DNA of 64,000 nt from assembly GCF_023343835.1 (NCBI RefSeq), contig NC_064433.1, positions 138,101,957-138,165,956 of the forward strand, read 5' to 3'. Below, piece by piece: positions 46,809 through 64,000 of the stretch. Positions within the stretch are counted from its first letter, which is position 1. The number at the start of each line of letters is the position of its first letter. Position numbers and translations under genes: made by a program. The notes under the pieces were generated by a model. The model searched no databases, was not told the DNA's origin, and was given only the letters and a program-made list of their open reading frames with translations. Source of the DNA: Lagopus muta. Lineage: Eukaryota; Chordata; Aves; Galliformes; Phasianidae.

Positions 46809-47473
46809 AAGCCTTATCGCTGGGACTTTGCCAGCAGTCATCTGGATGTTGAAAGCTAAAGAGAGATTAGAGATGGTGAGAAGATAGAGAGCACAATACA
46901 TTTCCATGATTCCTGTGTGGGCAAGCAACCATGACAAAAGAGCATGGTGCAGAGCCCAAACCGTTGGACAGCTAAAACACATGGTACGGAGTTGCAGCAA
47001 GCTGCCAGGACCCTCACAAGATGCAATTCTCACTGGAACCCTGTGCAGTAGGCCTAGGTCATACTCAGTTCAATCACAAGAACAAAACGGTTAAAAAAAA
47101 AGAAAAAGTCAATTGCAGTAATGCTTAACTTCAAGGAGACAAATCATATTTAACAAAGTACTTGCATTAAAAGGCACTACGAAAAGGACGGAACAATTTC
47201 CACTGGGATAAAGAGGCTTTATGGACACTGCGTCAGAGGATAAAAGGAAAAAATGTACTCTAAAAGATTCTTAAAAGGAACCTAAAAAAGCCCCATTTGT
47301 GTTTTTAAAACAGTAAAGGGGACTATTAGAAGTAAAGTAAATACATTCCATGGGAGAACGGAGGATATCTCCTGTGAGAGCAATACAAAAAGGATGAACT
47401 CTGGCAGACTGAAAGGGAAACTGCCCTGGAACTCGAAGGCACATAAACTATAGGTGCCTTTGCTGGTGTTCAT

Positions 47474-47508
47474 GCTCGCTCGCTCACTCACTCACTCACT
47501 CACTCACA
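47474..47508. repeat. (CTCA)n microsatellite
   Basis: Six CTCA units preceded by CGCT units. Confidence 0.93.
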
Positions 47509-47819
47509 GATCTTTTTTGCCAGATGGCAGGCCCGTGGATCTGCCTTAAATGAGCATGCCAGCAGAAGAAAATTGGACCTAATTGGTAGGAAAAATTATT
47601 AAGAATAGCTGGGGCTCTGTCAGGGAGAATGATGGATTGCAGGTGTGAGACTTGATGCCATATTCAAGGTGAGGATGCACAAGTGGGAATTACAGTGGGA
47701 GGAGCACCTTTACTCAGTGGGACCATCACTTCTAATGCATGTGGGAAAATCGCTTCTATACATGTTGTGACTTATGGTGTTCAAAATATTTGTGAGGTAG
47801 GACAAAAAACCATAACATA

Positions 47820-48600
47820 AATAGTGAGGTGAGAGGATTTGTTGGTCACACAAAACTATCCAGAGTTATCTGAACTAAACCCAACTGCAGAGAATGGCAG
47901 AAGGATCTCAGCACTGGGAACTGGAAAATGAATTTGGGTGGGAGCAGGCAGGGTAATTCACATGGGGAAAATGATCCTAACAACACAAGCAGACATAACA
48001 ACGAGCTCTCCATTTTCTGTCACTGTATGAGAAAGATGTTACTGTGTTTTTGAGCAGTTCTTTGCAAACATTGGTGTAATGCTAAGCAGTAAAGAAACTG
48101 TTGGTAATTACTAGGAAAGGAACAGAGAATAAAATAAGGTACATCATTATGCTGTGAATTTATGATATATCCTCTTTTCATGTGCTGTCATCTCATCTCA
48201 AAAGATTGTGGTAGAAATGAAAAACAGATACAGAGAATAATCAGGATTTGCTGTATAGGTCTGCTTCATATAAAGTATTAAACAGAATATGATTCCTCTC
48301 CTTGGATAATAGATGACTGAGGAGAAATATGAGATAGCTCTACAAAATTGTGTGCCGCATACGAAAATTTATTCACTGTTTCTCACAGTACCAGGGGTCA
48401 CCGAATGAAAGAGTCAGAGAACAAGATTAAAACAAACAAAAATGAGCACTTCCACACGCAGCGTGTGCTGGAATGGTGGAGCTCATTGTCAAAGGATGCT
48501 GTAGAAGTGGAAACCCTAATTCCTTTAGTGTGAGATTGTCAGAGGTCAGAAGGTTTTATCAGGGAAAACGTGAAATTGGATAAGACTGTCCCTGAGCCAG
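47820..48600 (+). mobile_element. Putative ancient CR1/L3-like LINE remnant
   Basis: Several short blocks appear in the order of an old amniote CR1 C-terminal RT region and 3' part: GGTAATTCACATGGGGAAAA, GAGAATAAAATAAGGTACAT, CATAATTC-type and CTCAAAAGATTGTGGTAGAA, ACCAGGGGTCACCGAATGAA, GTGGAGCTCATTGTCAAAGG, then GTGAAATTGGATAAGACTG. The frame is long gone. It differs from the young CR1 copies in base composition and lacks their tail. Confidence 0.5.
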
Positions 48601-48654
48601 ACTCAGTTCACCTGTTTCTTTTTTATTGAGTTCTTACGAAGAGATAAATGTAGG

Positions 48655-48719
48655 CAGAAAAAAAAAGAAAAAAGAGAGAGAGAGAAAGAGAGAAAAGAAA
48701 AAGAAAAGAGATAAAAAGG
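48655..48719. repeat. Purine-only (A/G) tract
   Basis: About 60 bp of A and G, including (GA)n, next to the ancient CR1-like remnant. Confidence 0.9.
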
Positions 48720-49215
48720 GATTTCAGAGCACAATTACATGAGAAGAAGCATCAAAACCTCCGGGTGACCTGGGACTCGTGATGAGATGAAGCTGTGACT
48801 GCACTTGGCTCCTGGATCCCTGCAGAGCCATGGCGAGGATCAGAAAGCCATTTGAGGCAGAGTTCCTATAAATGGGGCCACTCAGTCCCACCTGCCCATA
48901 GCTGTGGCCCAGGGCTGTACAGGTGCTGTTTAAGGCCTCCAGTGCCTTGCAAGATCTGTAGTGCACTCATCAGGCTCCTGAAACCTGGACCCAGAGCTGC
49001 CATCAAGTGCCATCTTAGTCAGTGCCTTGTTCCACTTTGTGTAGGAGCCGAGGAACAAGGTTAAAGGATTTCACTTCTCTATCCCTGTGCAGTATGGCAA
49101 TGCTCCCTAAGGAAAACCTTACACTTCCAAGTTAATTGGTATAGATGTTTCTAAAGTTTGGTACTACAAATCAAGCAGGAAATTAATTTCAGAGAGTGGG
49201 AGCCCCTACTTTCTC

Positions 49216-49336
49216 TCCCTCTCCAGCCAATTTCAAATGCTCCGCTCTACAAGTTTCTCTTCTTTTCAATTACAGCTCTCCCACGGTAGTAAATAAATTT
49301 GTTTCAAGCACACACGCTTCTCTTCTTTTCAATTAC
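49216..49336 (+). repeat. 60-bp direct repeat, two copies
   Basis: The block CTCTTCTTTTCAATTACAG occurs ending at 49275 and again at 49335, exactly 60 bp apart. The upstream parts are diverged. An old tandem duplication with one well-preserved pyrimidine/CAG core. Confidence 0.75.
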
Positions 49337-50342
49337 AGTGCCCTCGCAAGTAATCCAATTTCTTTTAAGTCTTCAGTTCACATCCAACTTGCTTTCCAAC
49401 AAATGTATATATCAAGTAGCAGAAATACCTTCCAGGCTCTGTCCTTACATTGAGGTTTTGGAAGGTGTTTTTTGTCTCTGTTACCTCTGAACTGGCTGAA
49501 AATTCTTCCCAAGTTCAGCAAGGGGTACATAGACCAAGTCACTTGCAGGAGTGCTGTGCATGTCACTTCTGTTCAGGCCATCTCCTTCAGTCCCAGTAGC
49601 TGCCTTAATCCAGCTGCAAGAGTGATGAGGGTGCTGTGTGTCCGAACTCCAGCCTTACGATGGTGGAAATGCACTCATTTTAAGCTGCAGCAACAGCTGA
49701 CACAGCAGTGAATGCCCCTGAAGGCTCCACCATTTGCTGTTGCAGTCTGATGTTTGTCTCCCTTGCATTTTCACTGAGCATTAGCAGACATGCAGGATAG
49801 GGCTGTAAATGCATGTGAGAAGTAGATGGCCATCTGAAGAAGCTGAAGGTTGAGGAGTGCCCTGTTGCTGAGGCTGGGACGATTTACACAGCCCCAGAAA
49901 ATGTTACTCCAGGATCCACCAAAGGCACCAAACGAGGAGGCAGGGCAATCTGCCAGAACATGCACTCTGTCTGACCTGTGAATGGACATGGGGCTTCAAA
50001 TCAAAGTGACCATTTGGGTACCCTCCACTTGCGCCATATTGAATATTCAAAAACTGAAATCTGGGCAAAAATGTACTTAACTTCATAATAATAGGGCCCT
50101 CATCTAAGCTGCCCACATAAGGATAAGGGCTTCAGACAGATAAATGATTTGTGGTTCACACTTAGCATGCCACACACGTGGTTGGATTCTGGCAGAGTAA
50201 ATTAAGCTGGCTGCATTAGCAACCCAATGAACAGGGAACAATATGTTTCTGATGCTACAGCCACCTGTCAGCAGATGGGTAGAGCAGCCAGTAATCTACA
50301 AAGACCCTCCAAAGAGCTTTCTTTTGGTTTTGTTCATTTCGT

Positions 50343-50620
50343 AGAATCATAGAATGGCTTGGGTTGGAAGGGACCTCAAGGATCATCGAGCACCAACCCC
50401 CCTGCTGCAGGCAGAGCTGCCAACCTCCCCATTTAATACTAGACCAGGCTGCCCAGGGCCCCATCCAATCTGGCCTTGAACACCTCCAGGGACGGGGCAT
50501 CCACAACCTCTCTGGGCAGCCTGTTCCAGCACCTCACCACTCTCTCTGTAAAGAACTTCCCCCTCACATTCAACCTAAATCTTCCCTCCCTCAACTTAAA
50601 ACCATTTCCTCTTGAACCAC
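50343..50620 (-). mobile_element. CR1 LINE 3' fragment
   Basis: GAATCATAGAATGGCTTGGG, GGGACCTCAAGGATCATCG and CAGGGACGGGGCATCCACAA, ending near TTAAAACCATTTCCTCTTG. Shares high similarity with the copy at 28514. Confidence 0.95.
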
Positions 50621-50621
50621 A

Positions 50622-50930
50622 GAAGGCTGTTGTTTGGAAAAAGTTAGAAAAGACCTCTAAGATCATCCAGTCCAACCATCCACCTGTCACCAATATTTTC
50701 CACTACAAAACATTCCTCAGTTCAACATCTAAACGTTTCTTGAACACCTCCAGAGTTGGTGACTCCACCACTTCCCTGGCCAGCCCATTCCAGTGCATAA
50801 CCACTCTCTTGGAGAATAAATTTTGCTTAACATCCAACCTGAATCTCCCCTGGCACAACTGGAGGCCATTCCCTCTAGTCCTATCAGTAGTTACATGGGA
50901 GCAGAGACCAACTGCTCACCACAACTTCCC
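50622..50930 (-). mobile_element. CR1 LINE 3' fragment, different subfamily
   Basis: Follows directly on the previous copy: GAAAAGACCTCTAAGATCAT, CCAACCATCCACCTGTCACC, GCCCATTCCAGTGCATAACC, then CAACTGGAGGCCATTCCCTC. Its tail octamers are missing where the other CR1 abuts. Confidence 0.88.
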
Positions 50931-52504
50931 ATTTAATCACGGCAGCAAAAAAAGCATAACCCATCCTTTTGTGAGATCCATGAGAGGGTTATGCAAAGGA
51001 CGGCCTGCAATTGCCTTACCACTGCTGCTTGCGCCTGGGATCAGGCTGAGCATGCACACCTCCCCTTTCCCACCCTGCTAGACAGACTGGCTGCAGAGCC
51101 TTTGGTGGAGAGCCACTGCTGACTCCTGGTGGCCATGGGAAATGGATGTCCACACTCACTCTCATTTAGACATTAAGACAGGAAGAGTAACTCTATTTTC
51201 ATTCTCCTCATCTAATTGCAGTTCATTTCCTTTTGGACGTGGCTTTTATTTGCACCCCACTAACAGCCACTTTTATTTCCTTAGTCTGTATCAGATGAGA
51301 TTATGCCCTTTTTTCTCCGCATTTCACTGTAGCTGTAGTTCATTCAGCAGATCCCTAATTCGATTGCTCTGTTCTGGGATCTGACCACAGCATTTGCTCT
51401 GCCTCTTGGCTGATACCATACTATTTCTTTCCTTACAAAAGTTGTTCTCTTTACTTCCAAGCTGTGCAGAGAGGCCTGTATGTTCCCTCAGTCCACGTGC
51501 AGTAAAGCACAGCAGATTACTGTTTAAAAATTCTCTCTGCGGTCCTCCTTGCAGTGATGCCATTCCCACTGACAATACAAAGTAGTCTCGTGGAGAAGGG
51601 CTCTAGAGCAGCTGTGCACAGTGGCAATGGAAGTGCAACCAGAGGTCGACTCAACCAGTGCATACCACATGCAGTGTTCTGCAAGGCAAAGCCTCCCACC
51701 TTTTACATGCTGCACAAGGCACATGCTGAGCAGCACTCCCCTTCCCATGAAGCACAACGATTAAAATCCTTCAACGATACCTACGTGCTCCAAACCCCTC
51801 CTCTAACCCTTTGGAGCAGGCAAGGCAGTGTGTAGGAGTTCACCCATCTTTCTCCTCTAGCAAAAGGGGGGCTCGTTAAATGCCTTCCACACTTTGCTTT
51901 TGTCCCTTCTCACTTCTGTGTCAAACATTCATTCTCACAGCCTTCTACCCATTTGCTGATGGAGGCTGCTGTTACAAAGGCATTTTGATTTTACTGTACC
52001 AGTGCAGCTCCTTGAAAGCCTCAGGAGTGGAGAACATGGGAGTGATTGGAGTTTGCTTCTGATGTGACATTTGTATTTTTTCCCTACGCACTATTTTTAT
52101 CATTTCCTTTCTCCTCAACAGGTGTTTGCTGTCTTTATTCCCATACTCCTCAGCTGTCCTGAGCAAGAGGTCCCCTGTGTGTATCTTGGTTGTCTCACCA
52201 AGCAAGTTTAGTCCGAGGGTTGATCTCATTCCTCTGTCTTTATGTTCCATAGGATTACTCCCTCAGCTGCTCTGCCTTTTTCTATTGAGGCCGTGACAGG
52301 CTTAACCTCAGGCAGTGTACCAAAGACCTAATAAACTGAGCTCGTTATTTTGGGCTCAGCGCCACACTGACCTGGTTACAAAGCTTCCCACTTGGTGCTT
52401 ATCTGGCCAGAGATTGCTATTTTTTATATTCTACCAAAGTAACAACCGCCTTGAGCAAAACTATCGAGATGTGAAGGGCCCAGTGGGAGGCTACAGTGTG
52501 TCCC
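50931..52504. other. Intergenic, nothing recognised
   Basis: About 1.6 kb of low-complexity-free sequence without a recognised repeat or gene. Confidence 0.5.
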
Positions 52505-52668
52505 ATCATTGAGGTTGTGGATGCCCCATCCTTGGAGGCATCCAAGGCCAGGCTGGATGTGGCTCTGGGCAGGTCTGGTTGGCAGCCCTGCACATAGCAG
52601 GGGGATTGAAACTAGATGATCACTGTGGTCCTTTTCAACCCAGGCCTTTCTATGGTTGTATGATTTTG
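52505..52668 (+). mobile_element. CR1 LINE 3' fragment
   Basis: GTGGATGCCCCATCCTTGGA, GGCCAGGCTGGATGTGGCTC and GATCACTGTGGTCCTTTTCA, with a TTTCTATGGTTGTATG end. Confidence 0.9.
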
Positions 52669-53204
52669 TGCATGTGGAGGAGTCCAGCTGCCCATCTCCT
52701 GCTGCCAATTCCCCAGTGTGCAGGACTTGTTGCATTAGATGTGCTGCCATGAGTGGCAGGCTGGTGAAAAAGTGCTAGAACAATTAATTTATTTTTCTGA
52801 TTTTGTTTGTTTGCTTTCAAGTATGTAGTTTTGCACAGGCTGGACACAAAGTAAGTACAGAAATATGCAAGGCTGTACTTCTGGAAGTGTGCATTACCAA
52901 TTCAAACTTGTACTGCAGGTAGGCACTAGCATATAAGACAGCAAATATTACTTTTTAATTCTAGTTCTCTTTTGTTCTCGGGACTTTGATGTTTTGCAAA
53001 GCAGTGCTTTTGAACATGTGCATTTGTAATCCAAACAGCAGAAACTCCTCAGTGATTTATAGCTTGATTATAAATATTAACCTGGGGTACATCTTCGGAC
53101 TGCACAAAGATGACAGCTTGTTAAAGAAGTTTATTAGAAAAGACTCAGAGAAACTTTTCTCGAGGAATGTGAATGTGAATCTGAACACGGATCAAGACAT
53201 GAGC

Positions 53205-53400
53205 ACAGCCAGATGCAAGATCAATGTTTGGAGAAGTACATGTTTGCAAAGGGGTTCCCATCCCTGGAGACGCACAGGGTCAGGCTGGAAGGGGCTGAAC
53301 ATCCTCATTAAGCTGTAGGTGTCCCTGTTTGCTGCAGCAGAATTGGACCCGATGACCTTTAAGCGTTCCTGCCAACTCTAACGCTCCTATGATTTTCTGA
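53205..53400 (+). mobile_element. CR1 LINE 3' fragment
   Basis: GTTCCCATCCCTGGAGACGC, CAGGCTGGAAGGGGCTGAAC and TTGGACCCGATGACCTTTAA, ending CTCCTATGATTTTCTG. Confidence 0.88.
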
Positions 53401-53419
53401 TTTTGCTATGTTTCAAATT

Positions 53420-53772
53420 ATAGTCAGCACAGAGTGGAGGAGCTGAGGGGAGGCCTGATGGCGGCTGCAGCTCCTCACAGGGAGCAGAGGGGCAGCGCTG
53501 AGCTCTGCTCTGTGTGACAGCGACAGGGCCCGAGGGAACGGCATGGAGCTGTCAGGGGAGGGCAGCTGGGGTCAGGGAAAGGGGCTGCACCACAGTGCGG
53601 TGGGCATGGAGCGGGATGCACAGGGCTGTGGGCACGGACCCCAGTGCCGGAGTTCAAGGATACCACCCTCAGACACAGGGTTTGAACACCGGGTGGTGCG
53701 GTGTGGGGCCAGGAGCTGCGCCCAGTGGTCCTTGTGGCCAACTCAGGATCTGCCATGATTTTAAGATTCTGT
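53420..53772 (+). mobile_element. CR1 LINE 3' fragment (second subfamily)
   Basis: CAGAGTGGAGGAGCTGAGGG, GTGTGACAGCGACAGGGCCC and GCATGGAGCGGGATGCACAG. Nearly the same as the 37675 copy, but extends further 5'. Confidence 0.92.
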
Positions 53773-53911
53773 AAGTAGTGTGTGAAATGTTATTCTGTAG
53801 GCTTGAAGAGGGCTTGTGAGGCTTTTAAAGCGTTTCAGCAGGTCTAATGACGCAAATAACAAGATATTTTAAAAAAATACCTCTCTTGTCACTGGTGGTT
53901 ATGTATGGAGA

Positions 53912-55262
53912 GACATGACTACTGTCCCTGGAAAGGCAATGGAACAGCTTGTGCTGGATGTCATCTCCAGACAACTGGAAGAAAAGGAGGTTATCAGGAG
54001 TAGTCAGCACGGGTTCTCAAGGGGGAGGTCGTGCTTGACCAACCTGGTAGCCTTCTATGATGTTGTCTCTGGCTGGGTGGATAGGGGGAGAGCAGTGGAT
54101 GTAGTCTACCTTGATTTCAGCAAGGCATTTGATACTGTCCCCCATGACGTCCTTATAACAAAGCTGAGGAAGTGTGGGATAGATGAGTGGACAGTGAGGT
54201 GGGTTGAGAACTGGCTGACTGGCAGAGCACAGAGGGTCATTGTTGGTGGTGCAGAGTCCGGTTGGAGGCCTGTAACCAGCGGTGTTCCTCAGGGGTCTGT
54301 GCTGGGTCCGGTCTTGTTCAACATCTTCATCAATGACCTTGATGAGGGGATAATGGCCACCCTCAGCAAGTTTGTGATGATACGAAGTTGGGAGGATTGG
54401 CTGACACGCCTGAAGGCTGTGCTGCCATTCAGCAAGACCTGGATAGGCTGGAGAGCTGGGCAGTAAGAAACCAGATGAGGTTCAGCAAAAGCGAGTGTAG
54501 AGTCTTGCATCTGGGGAGGAATAATTGCATGCACCAGTACAGGTTGGGGGATGACCTGCTGGAGGGGAGCTCTGCGGAGAGGGACCTGGGTGTCCTGGTG
54601 GACGACAGGTTGGCCATGAGCCAGCAGTGTGCCCTTGTGGCCAGAAAGGCCAATGGCATCCTGGGGTGCATTAAAAAGAGCGTGGCCAGCAGGTCAAAGG
54701 AGGTGATCCTCCCCCTCTACTCTGCCCTGGTAAGGCTTCATCTGGAGTACTGCGTCCAGTTCTGGGCTCCCCAGTACAAAAAAGACAGGGATCTCTTGGA
54801 AAGAGTCCAGCGGAGGGCCACAAAGATGGTGAAGGGCCTGGAGCATCTCCCATATGAGGAAAGGCTGAGTGAACTGGGTCTGTTCAGCCTTGAGAAAAGG
54901 AGACTGAGAGGGGACCTGATCCAGGTCTATAAATATCTACGGTTTGGGGGGCAGAATGGCGAGGCCGGACTGTTTTCAGTGGTGAGTGGAGACAGGACAA
55001 GGGGAAACGGCTGGAAACTGCAGCGTAGGAAGTTCTGCACAAACATGCGCAAGAACTTCTTTACAGTGAGGTGACGGAGCACTGGAACAGGCTGCCCAGG
55101 GAGGTGGTGGAGTCTCCTTCTCTGGAGATGTTCAAGACCTGCCTGGATGCCTACCTGTGCGACCTGCTGTAGGGAACCTGCTTTGGCAGGGGGGTTGGAC
55201 TCGATGATCTCTGGAGGTCCCTTCCAACCCCTACAATTCTGTGATTCTGTGATTCTGTGATG
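53912..55262 (+). mobile_element. CR1 LINE with partial reverse transcriptase
   Basis: The longest CR1 in the window (about 1.35 kb), 5' truncated inside ORF2. Recognisable RT motifs: [11 protein letters not shown], the motif-A aspartate in [11 protein letters not shown], and motif [14 protein letters not shown]. After motif B the frame shifts by one base near 54372, and the C-terminal half continues in another frame from about 54388 to 55074. It ends in a 3' UTR and three ATTCTGTG octamers at about 55262. No ORF1 and no endonuclease domain. Confidence 0.96.
53915..55074 (+). pseudogene. CR1 ORF2 reverse-transcriptase remnant (frameshifted)
   Basis: Coding remnant in two frames: 53915-54466 carries RT palm motifs, and 54388-55074 carries the thumb/C-terminal region with [11 protein letters not shown] and [12 protein letters not shown] blocks. 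The frame changes exactly at the catalytic F-A-D-D box, where one base is missing. The copy cannot make an active enzyme as it stands. Confidence 0.9.
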
Positions 55263-55679
55263 ACCGCACCTGGTAAGTATAAATTCTTAATGTAGTGAAG
55301 TCAACACCTTACGTCAATTACCCATCAGTGGTGCGATTGCATCTGTTAGCTTCGTTATTCTTGCAGTTGCGTTGTTCGTACATAGCTGAAAGTACAGGAC
55401 AAACTGAAAAAGGTTAAATTCTAATTAAACATAAGAAAACCTTTTTCTCCCATGCCACTGGTATGGGTCCTAACGGTGGCCTACTCCTAAGGACTGAATC
55501 TGCCAGTCTCAACCATGTTGTGACTTGGTGACTCCCTGTCTCAAGTTCTACTGAAAATTTATGTGAAAATTTAAAAACAAGATTTTAGATGGCCTCTGCT
55601 GTTGTCTCAAAAAGTACCTGTATAAAGGCAGGCTGAGAATTCTTGCAATTTTTTATGTATAAAGAATTGCCATTGCGTG

Positions 55680-55938
55680 ATAGTGACAGGACAAGGTGAA
55701 GTGGTTTTAGACCAAAAAGAGGTGAGATTTAGGTTAGATATTAGGAGGAAATTATTGACTTGGAAGGTGGGGAGGCGCTAAACAGGTTGCCCTGTTCCTT
55801 CAGGTGCTCAAGGCCAGGTTGGATGGGGCCCTGGGCAGCCTGAGCTGGTGGGGGGCAGCCCTGCCCATGGCAGGGGTTGGGGCTGGGTGGGCTTTGAGTT
55901 TCTTTCCAATTCAAGCCATTCTATGATTCTGTGATTAC
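55680..55938 (+). mobile_element. CR1 LINE 3' fragment
   Basis: GATAGTGACAGGACAAGGTG, TTAGATATTAGGAGGAAATT, GGCCAGGTTGGATGGGGCCC, and tail CCATTCTATGATTCTGTGAT. Confidence 0.93.
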
Positions 55939-57180
55939 ACATCTCAGCCTTTGTCTGAGATGTTTTCTACCACAGACTTCTGCCCTTTGACCTGTCACCA
56001 TTAATGGGAGGCACCTAGCAAACTCACACAGTATGTCTAAGTCATGCCTTCATTGATCTTCTACACTGAATTAGAATGTAGTACTTTGTTTCCATTGTGC
56101 CTGGCAAGAGATGAACACCTTGAAATCTCTACTAGTGTGTGGCTGAACACTCAAATGGAATCACAAGAAGTGCTTTTTAACATAAAATGTTCAGTTTTCT
56201 CTTTGAATTTGAAATTCAGTGTCTTCCGAAGCATTTTTAGGTAAGAGATGTGAAAAGCAATTGAATAAAACCAAAGTGTATGCATTTTTGAAGATCTTGC
56301 TTTACAGACTATAAATCTTGCTGTGTTAGAATTCCGTACCTAAAATTGTAATGTAAATGGACACGTGCAAATTTTGTTGATAACCCAAAGAAAAAATCCT
56401 TTAGGAATCAGGTTATAGCCAAATACTTCTGATAACATATTTACTGTAACTTAGTGATGCTCCGATTTATTTGAGAAGCATAAGAAAGCACATGCGTGCA
56501 GCAAGCTCTGCATATACAAAAACAATATTGTTGTTGTGTTAGTATGATGGCAATGGCGCATGCCTCTGGGCACCACATAAACAAATCAAATTGTGGCAGA
56601 ACAGAGCCTGGATGCAGTTATTCAAGCACATGCAAGTTATGTGCATGCCAGAAAGAGTGCCTCAGGTGAGAGTCACCTTTCCTTAATTGCCTTGTTTGTC
56701 CCCAGAAGGCACTGAGGAGTTTCACTGGACTGGCCAACAACGTGCAGAATGAGTGTGCAGCTGCCAGTGCAGCTCAGTGAGAATGCAGCTCTCCATCTGA
56801 ATACACCGCAGGTATATTATATGTAGATAGGAAACCATTTACAGTGTATTTACAATATTGATTTCTCTGCAGTCTGTATCATTTTAAGCAGAGAAGTTCA
56901 AAGGTGAGCACAATTTCCATGATCAGACAGACAGTACTTGCAACCTGTTTTTGGAGTTCAGGGCTGATAGAACCTTTAAACCCAGTTTATCTAGTGTGCG
57001 ATTCTGTGATTCAAGGACAACTGACTCAGCTGGCCCCATCTGCTTCCACATACTGACAAAATTATCAAGTTCTACAGTTGCTCTGAGAAAGACTATGGAG
57101 GAACGTGGTTTAAAAGCTATTAAGGACATGTTCAAGCATCCAGTAAAAATATCATGTCTAAACAGAACATTCAGATACAA
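55939..57180. other. Intergenic region before ANKRD10 3' end
   Basis: About 1.2 kb of AT-rich sequence; no repeat or gene recognised. Confidence 0.5.
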
Positions 57181-58356
57181 TGTAATATGTTTATTTTTTG
57201 AATCCAAATGGTAAAGGTCCCTTTTTAAACAAAACAACAGAAAAAATAATCAACACAATTCAGAGGGCTTATCTCATTTACCATATTCTTCCCACTCTTC
57301 ATTTATCATATCACAAAGCAGCAACTTATATTATTAGTGCTTATATAGTGCACTTATATGAGTTTTGATTTATGTATTAAGCTTTAAATACAACGTATAT
57401 CTATGAGCATAGCCCAGAATACACAACATTACATTTTCAAAGCGTATGTTAAAAAAAGGACAATAGATGTATATCCAAGACGGTCAAACTCAAATATTTT
57501 GACTTGCCAAACTCTATAACAAGTAACAGTAATTTTAAACTGCATACAAAGCAGAACAGTGCCAACATGCCTCCGGTCTGTGAGCTATGGTAAAATATCA
57601 AGCATACATATAAAGAAGAGAAGCAAAAGGAAAATGCCACAAATTCAGAGCTAACCTGAGGCACAACCTGACTGCACAAAGGCAACCCACCTTCCCACTC
57701 TATAATGCCAAGAGCCCAACAACAGAAAGCACTTCTATGCTATAGCAAAGTGAAACATTAACTTTCCCAAATTTTGCCTCTGCATTTTTAAACAACTTGC
57801 TCAAAAATGTGAAGATGAACACCTAATCATACTGAACAAACGTACAAACTATAAAGTCAGAGAAGCTCCATAAGATTGCCACTTTTCAACCTTGCATAGT
57901 GATAGTTGGCATTGATATTACTACCATAGCTTCAGCAGAAGATATGGAAAAGGAAAATCTTTACTTCTAAGTGATGCACATATGTAACATTTTCTTCACA
58001 AAATTCATTTAAACATAGTTTTAATAAAAGGGAAAACAGCTCTAAAAAGAGAGAAGGAGAAAGATAGTGTTCACAAGCTTAGAAATAAAAAAATACAAAA
58101 CCGGAACATTCCATAAAAAATGAAAATAACCATTCCATCATAACAGCACCTACTTCATCACTAAACAAGCCCCATACATGCAACAAACTAAAACTACTGT
58201 ATAAGGCTGTCAAATGAAAGGTTTACCTTTTATATAAACAAAGTGTAAAAATAGCAGTAAGTTGCAATTTTCAAATGTAATGCTATGTGAAGATTCTGTG
58301 CCCCCAGATTCATTTGGTAGCAATTTCAATATGCGCGTGGTATAAAGGTCGTTGAT
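57180..58356 (-). other. ANKRD10: ANKRD10 3' UTR (probable)
   Basis: AT-rich minus-strand trailer after the stop codon at 58357. A minus-strand AATAAA (TTTATT on plus) at 57190-57195 gives a UTR of about 1.17 kb. The end is inferred only from this signal. Confidence 0.55.
57190..57195 (-). terminator. Candidate poly(A) signal of ANKRD10
   Basis: AATAAA on the minus strand, about 1.16 kb after the stop codon, with A-rich then T/G-containing sequence downstream. Confidence 0.5.

Positions 58357-64000
<5,644 letters not shown>

Noticed and set aside
47474-48719. CRISPR-like or satellite array suggested by regular repeats
   Set aside because: The repeats are simple microsatellites (CTCA, A/G) without unique spacers, and CRISPR arrays are not expected in a vertebrate genome.

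Overview
This is vertebrate nuclear DNA with exon/intron genes, GT/AG splice sites, large CpG islands and many CR1 LINE fragments ending in repeated ATTCTRTG octamers. CR1 density, one avian-type endogenous-retroviral LTR and very compact genes point to a bird, most likely a galliform such as chicken. The species is inference. Gene order and orientation (CARS2 minus, ING1 plus, ANKRD10 minus) match the human 13q34 neighbourhood, so this is a conserved syntenic block.

Layout. Positions 1-19.3 kb hold the first nine coding exons of CARS2 (mitochondrial cysteinyl-tRNA synthetase) on the minus strand. I assembled them by splice phase into 317 residues carrying HLGH, the zinc ligands and KMSKS; the rest of the gene lies left of position 1. 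Positions 19.4-23.5 kb are intergenic with one CR1 piece. From 23.5 to 27.3 kb is a very large CpG island holding the ING1 promoter(s), the first coding exon and the start of its intron. The second ING1 coding exon and 3' UTR lie at 29.3-30.96 kb. Together the two exons encode a 279-residue p33-type ING1 with an intact PHD finger. From 31 to 57.2 kb is a gene-poor intergenic stretch of CR1 fragments, an LTR, a decayed ancient CR1-like element and a 5'-truncated CR1 that still carries part of the reverse transcriptase. From 57.2 kb to the end lies the 3' part of ANKRD10 (minus strand): the 3' UTR, the last two coding exons and introns.

The three genes are functionally unrelated: mitochondrial translation, chromatin reading and an ankyrin-repeat protein. 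They share only location and, for CARS2 and ING1, a divergent arrangement with start codons about 6 kb apart. I found no evidence of an undescribed system. The points most worth following are the ING1 promoter architecture (two CCAAT/GC-box clusters and a poly-T tract directly before the start codon), an in-frame alternative acceptor in ANKRD10, an 81-bp intron in CARS2 and the layered transposon history of the 46-56 kb region.
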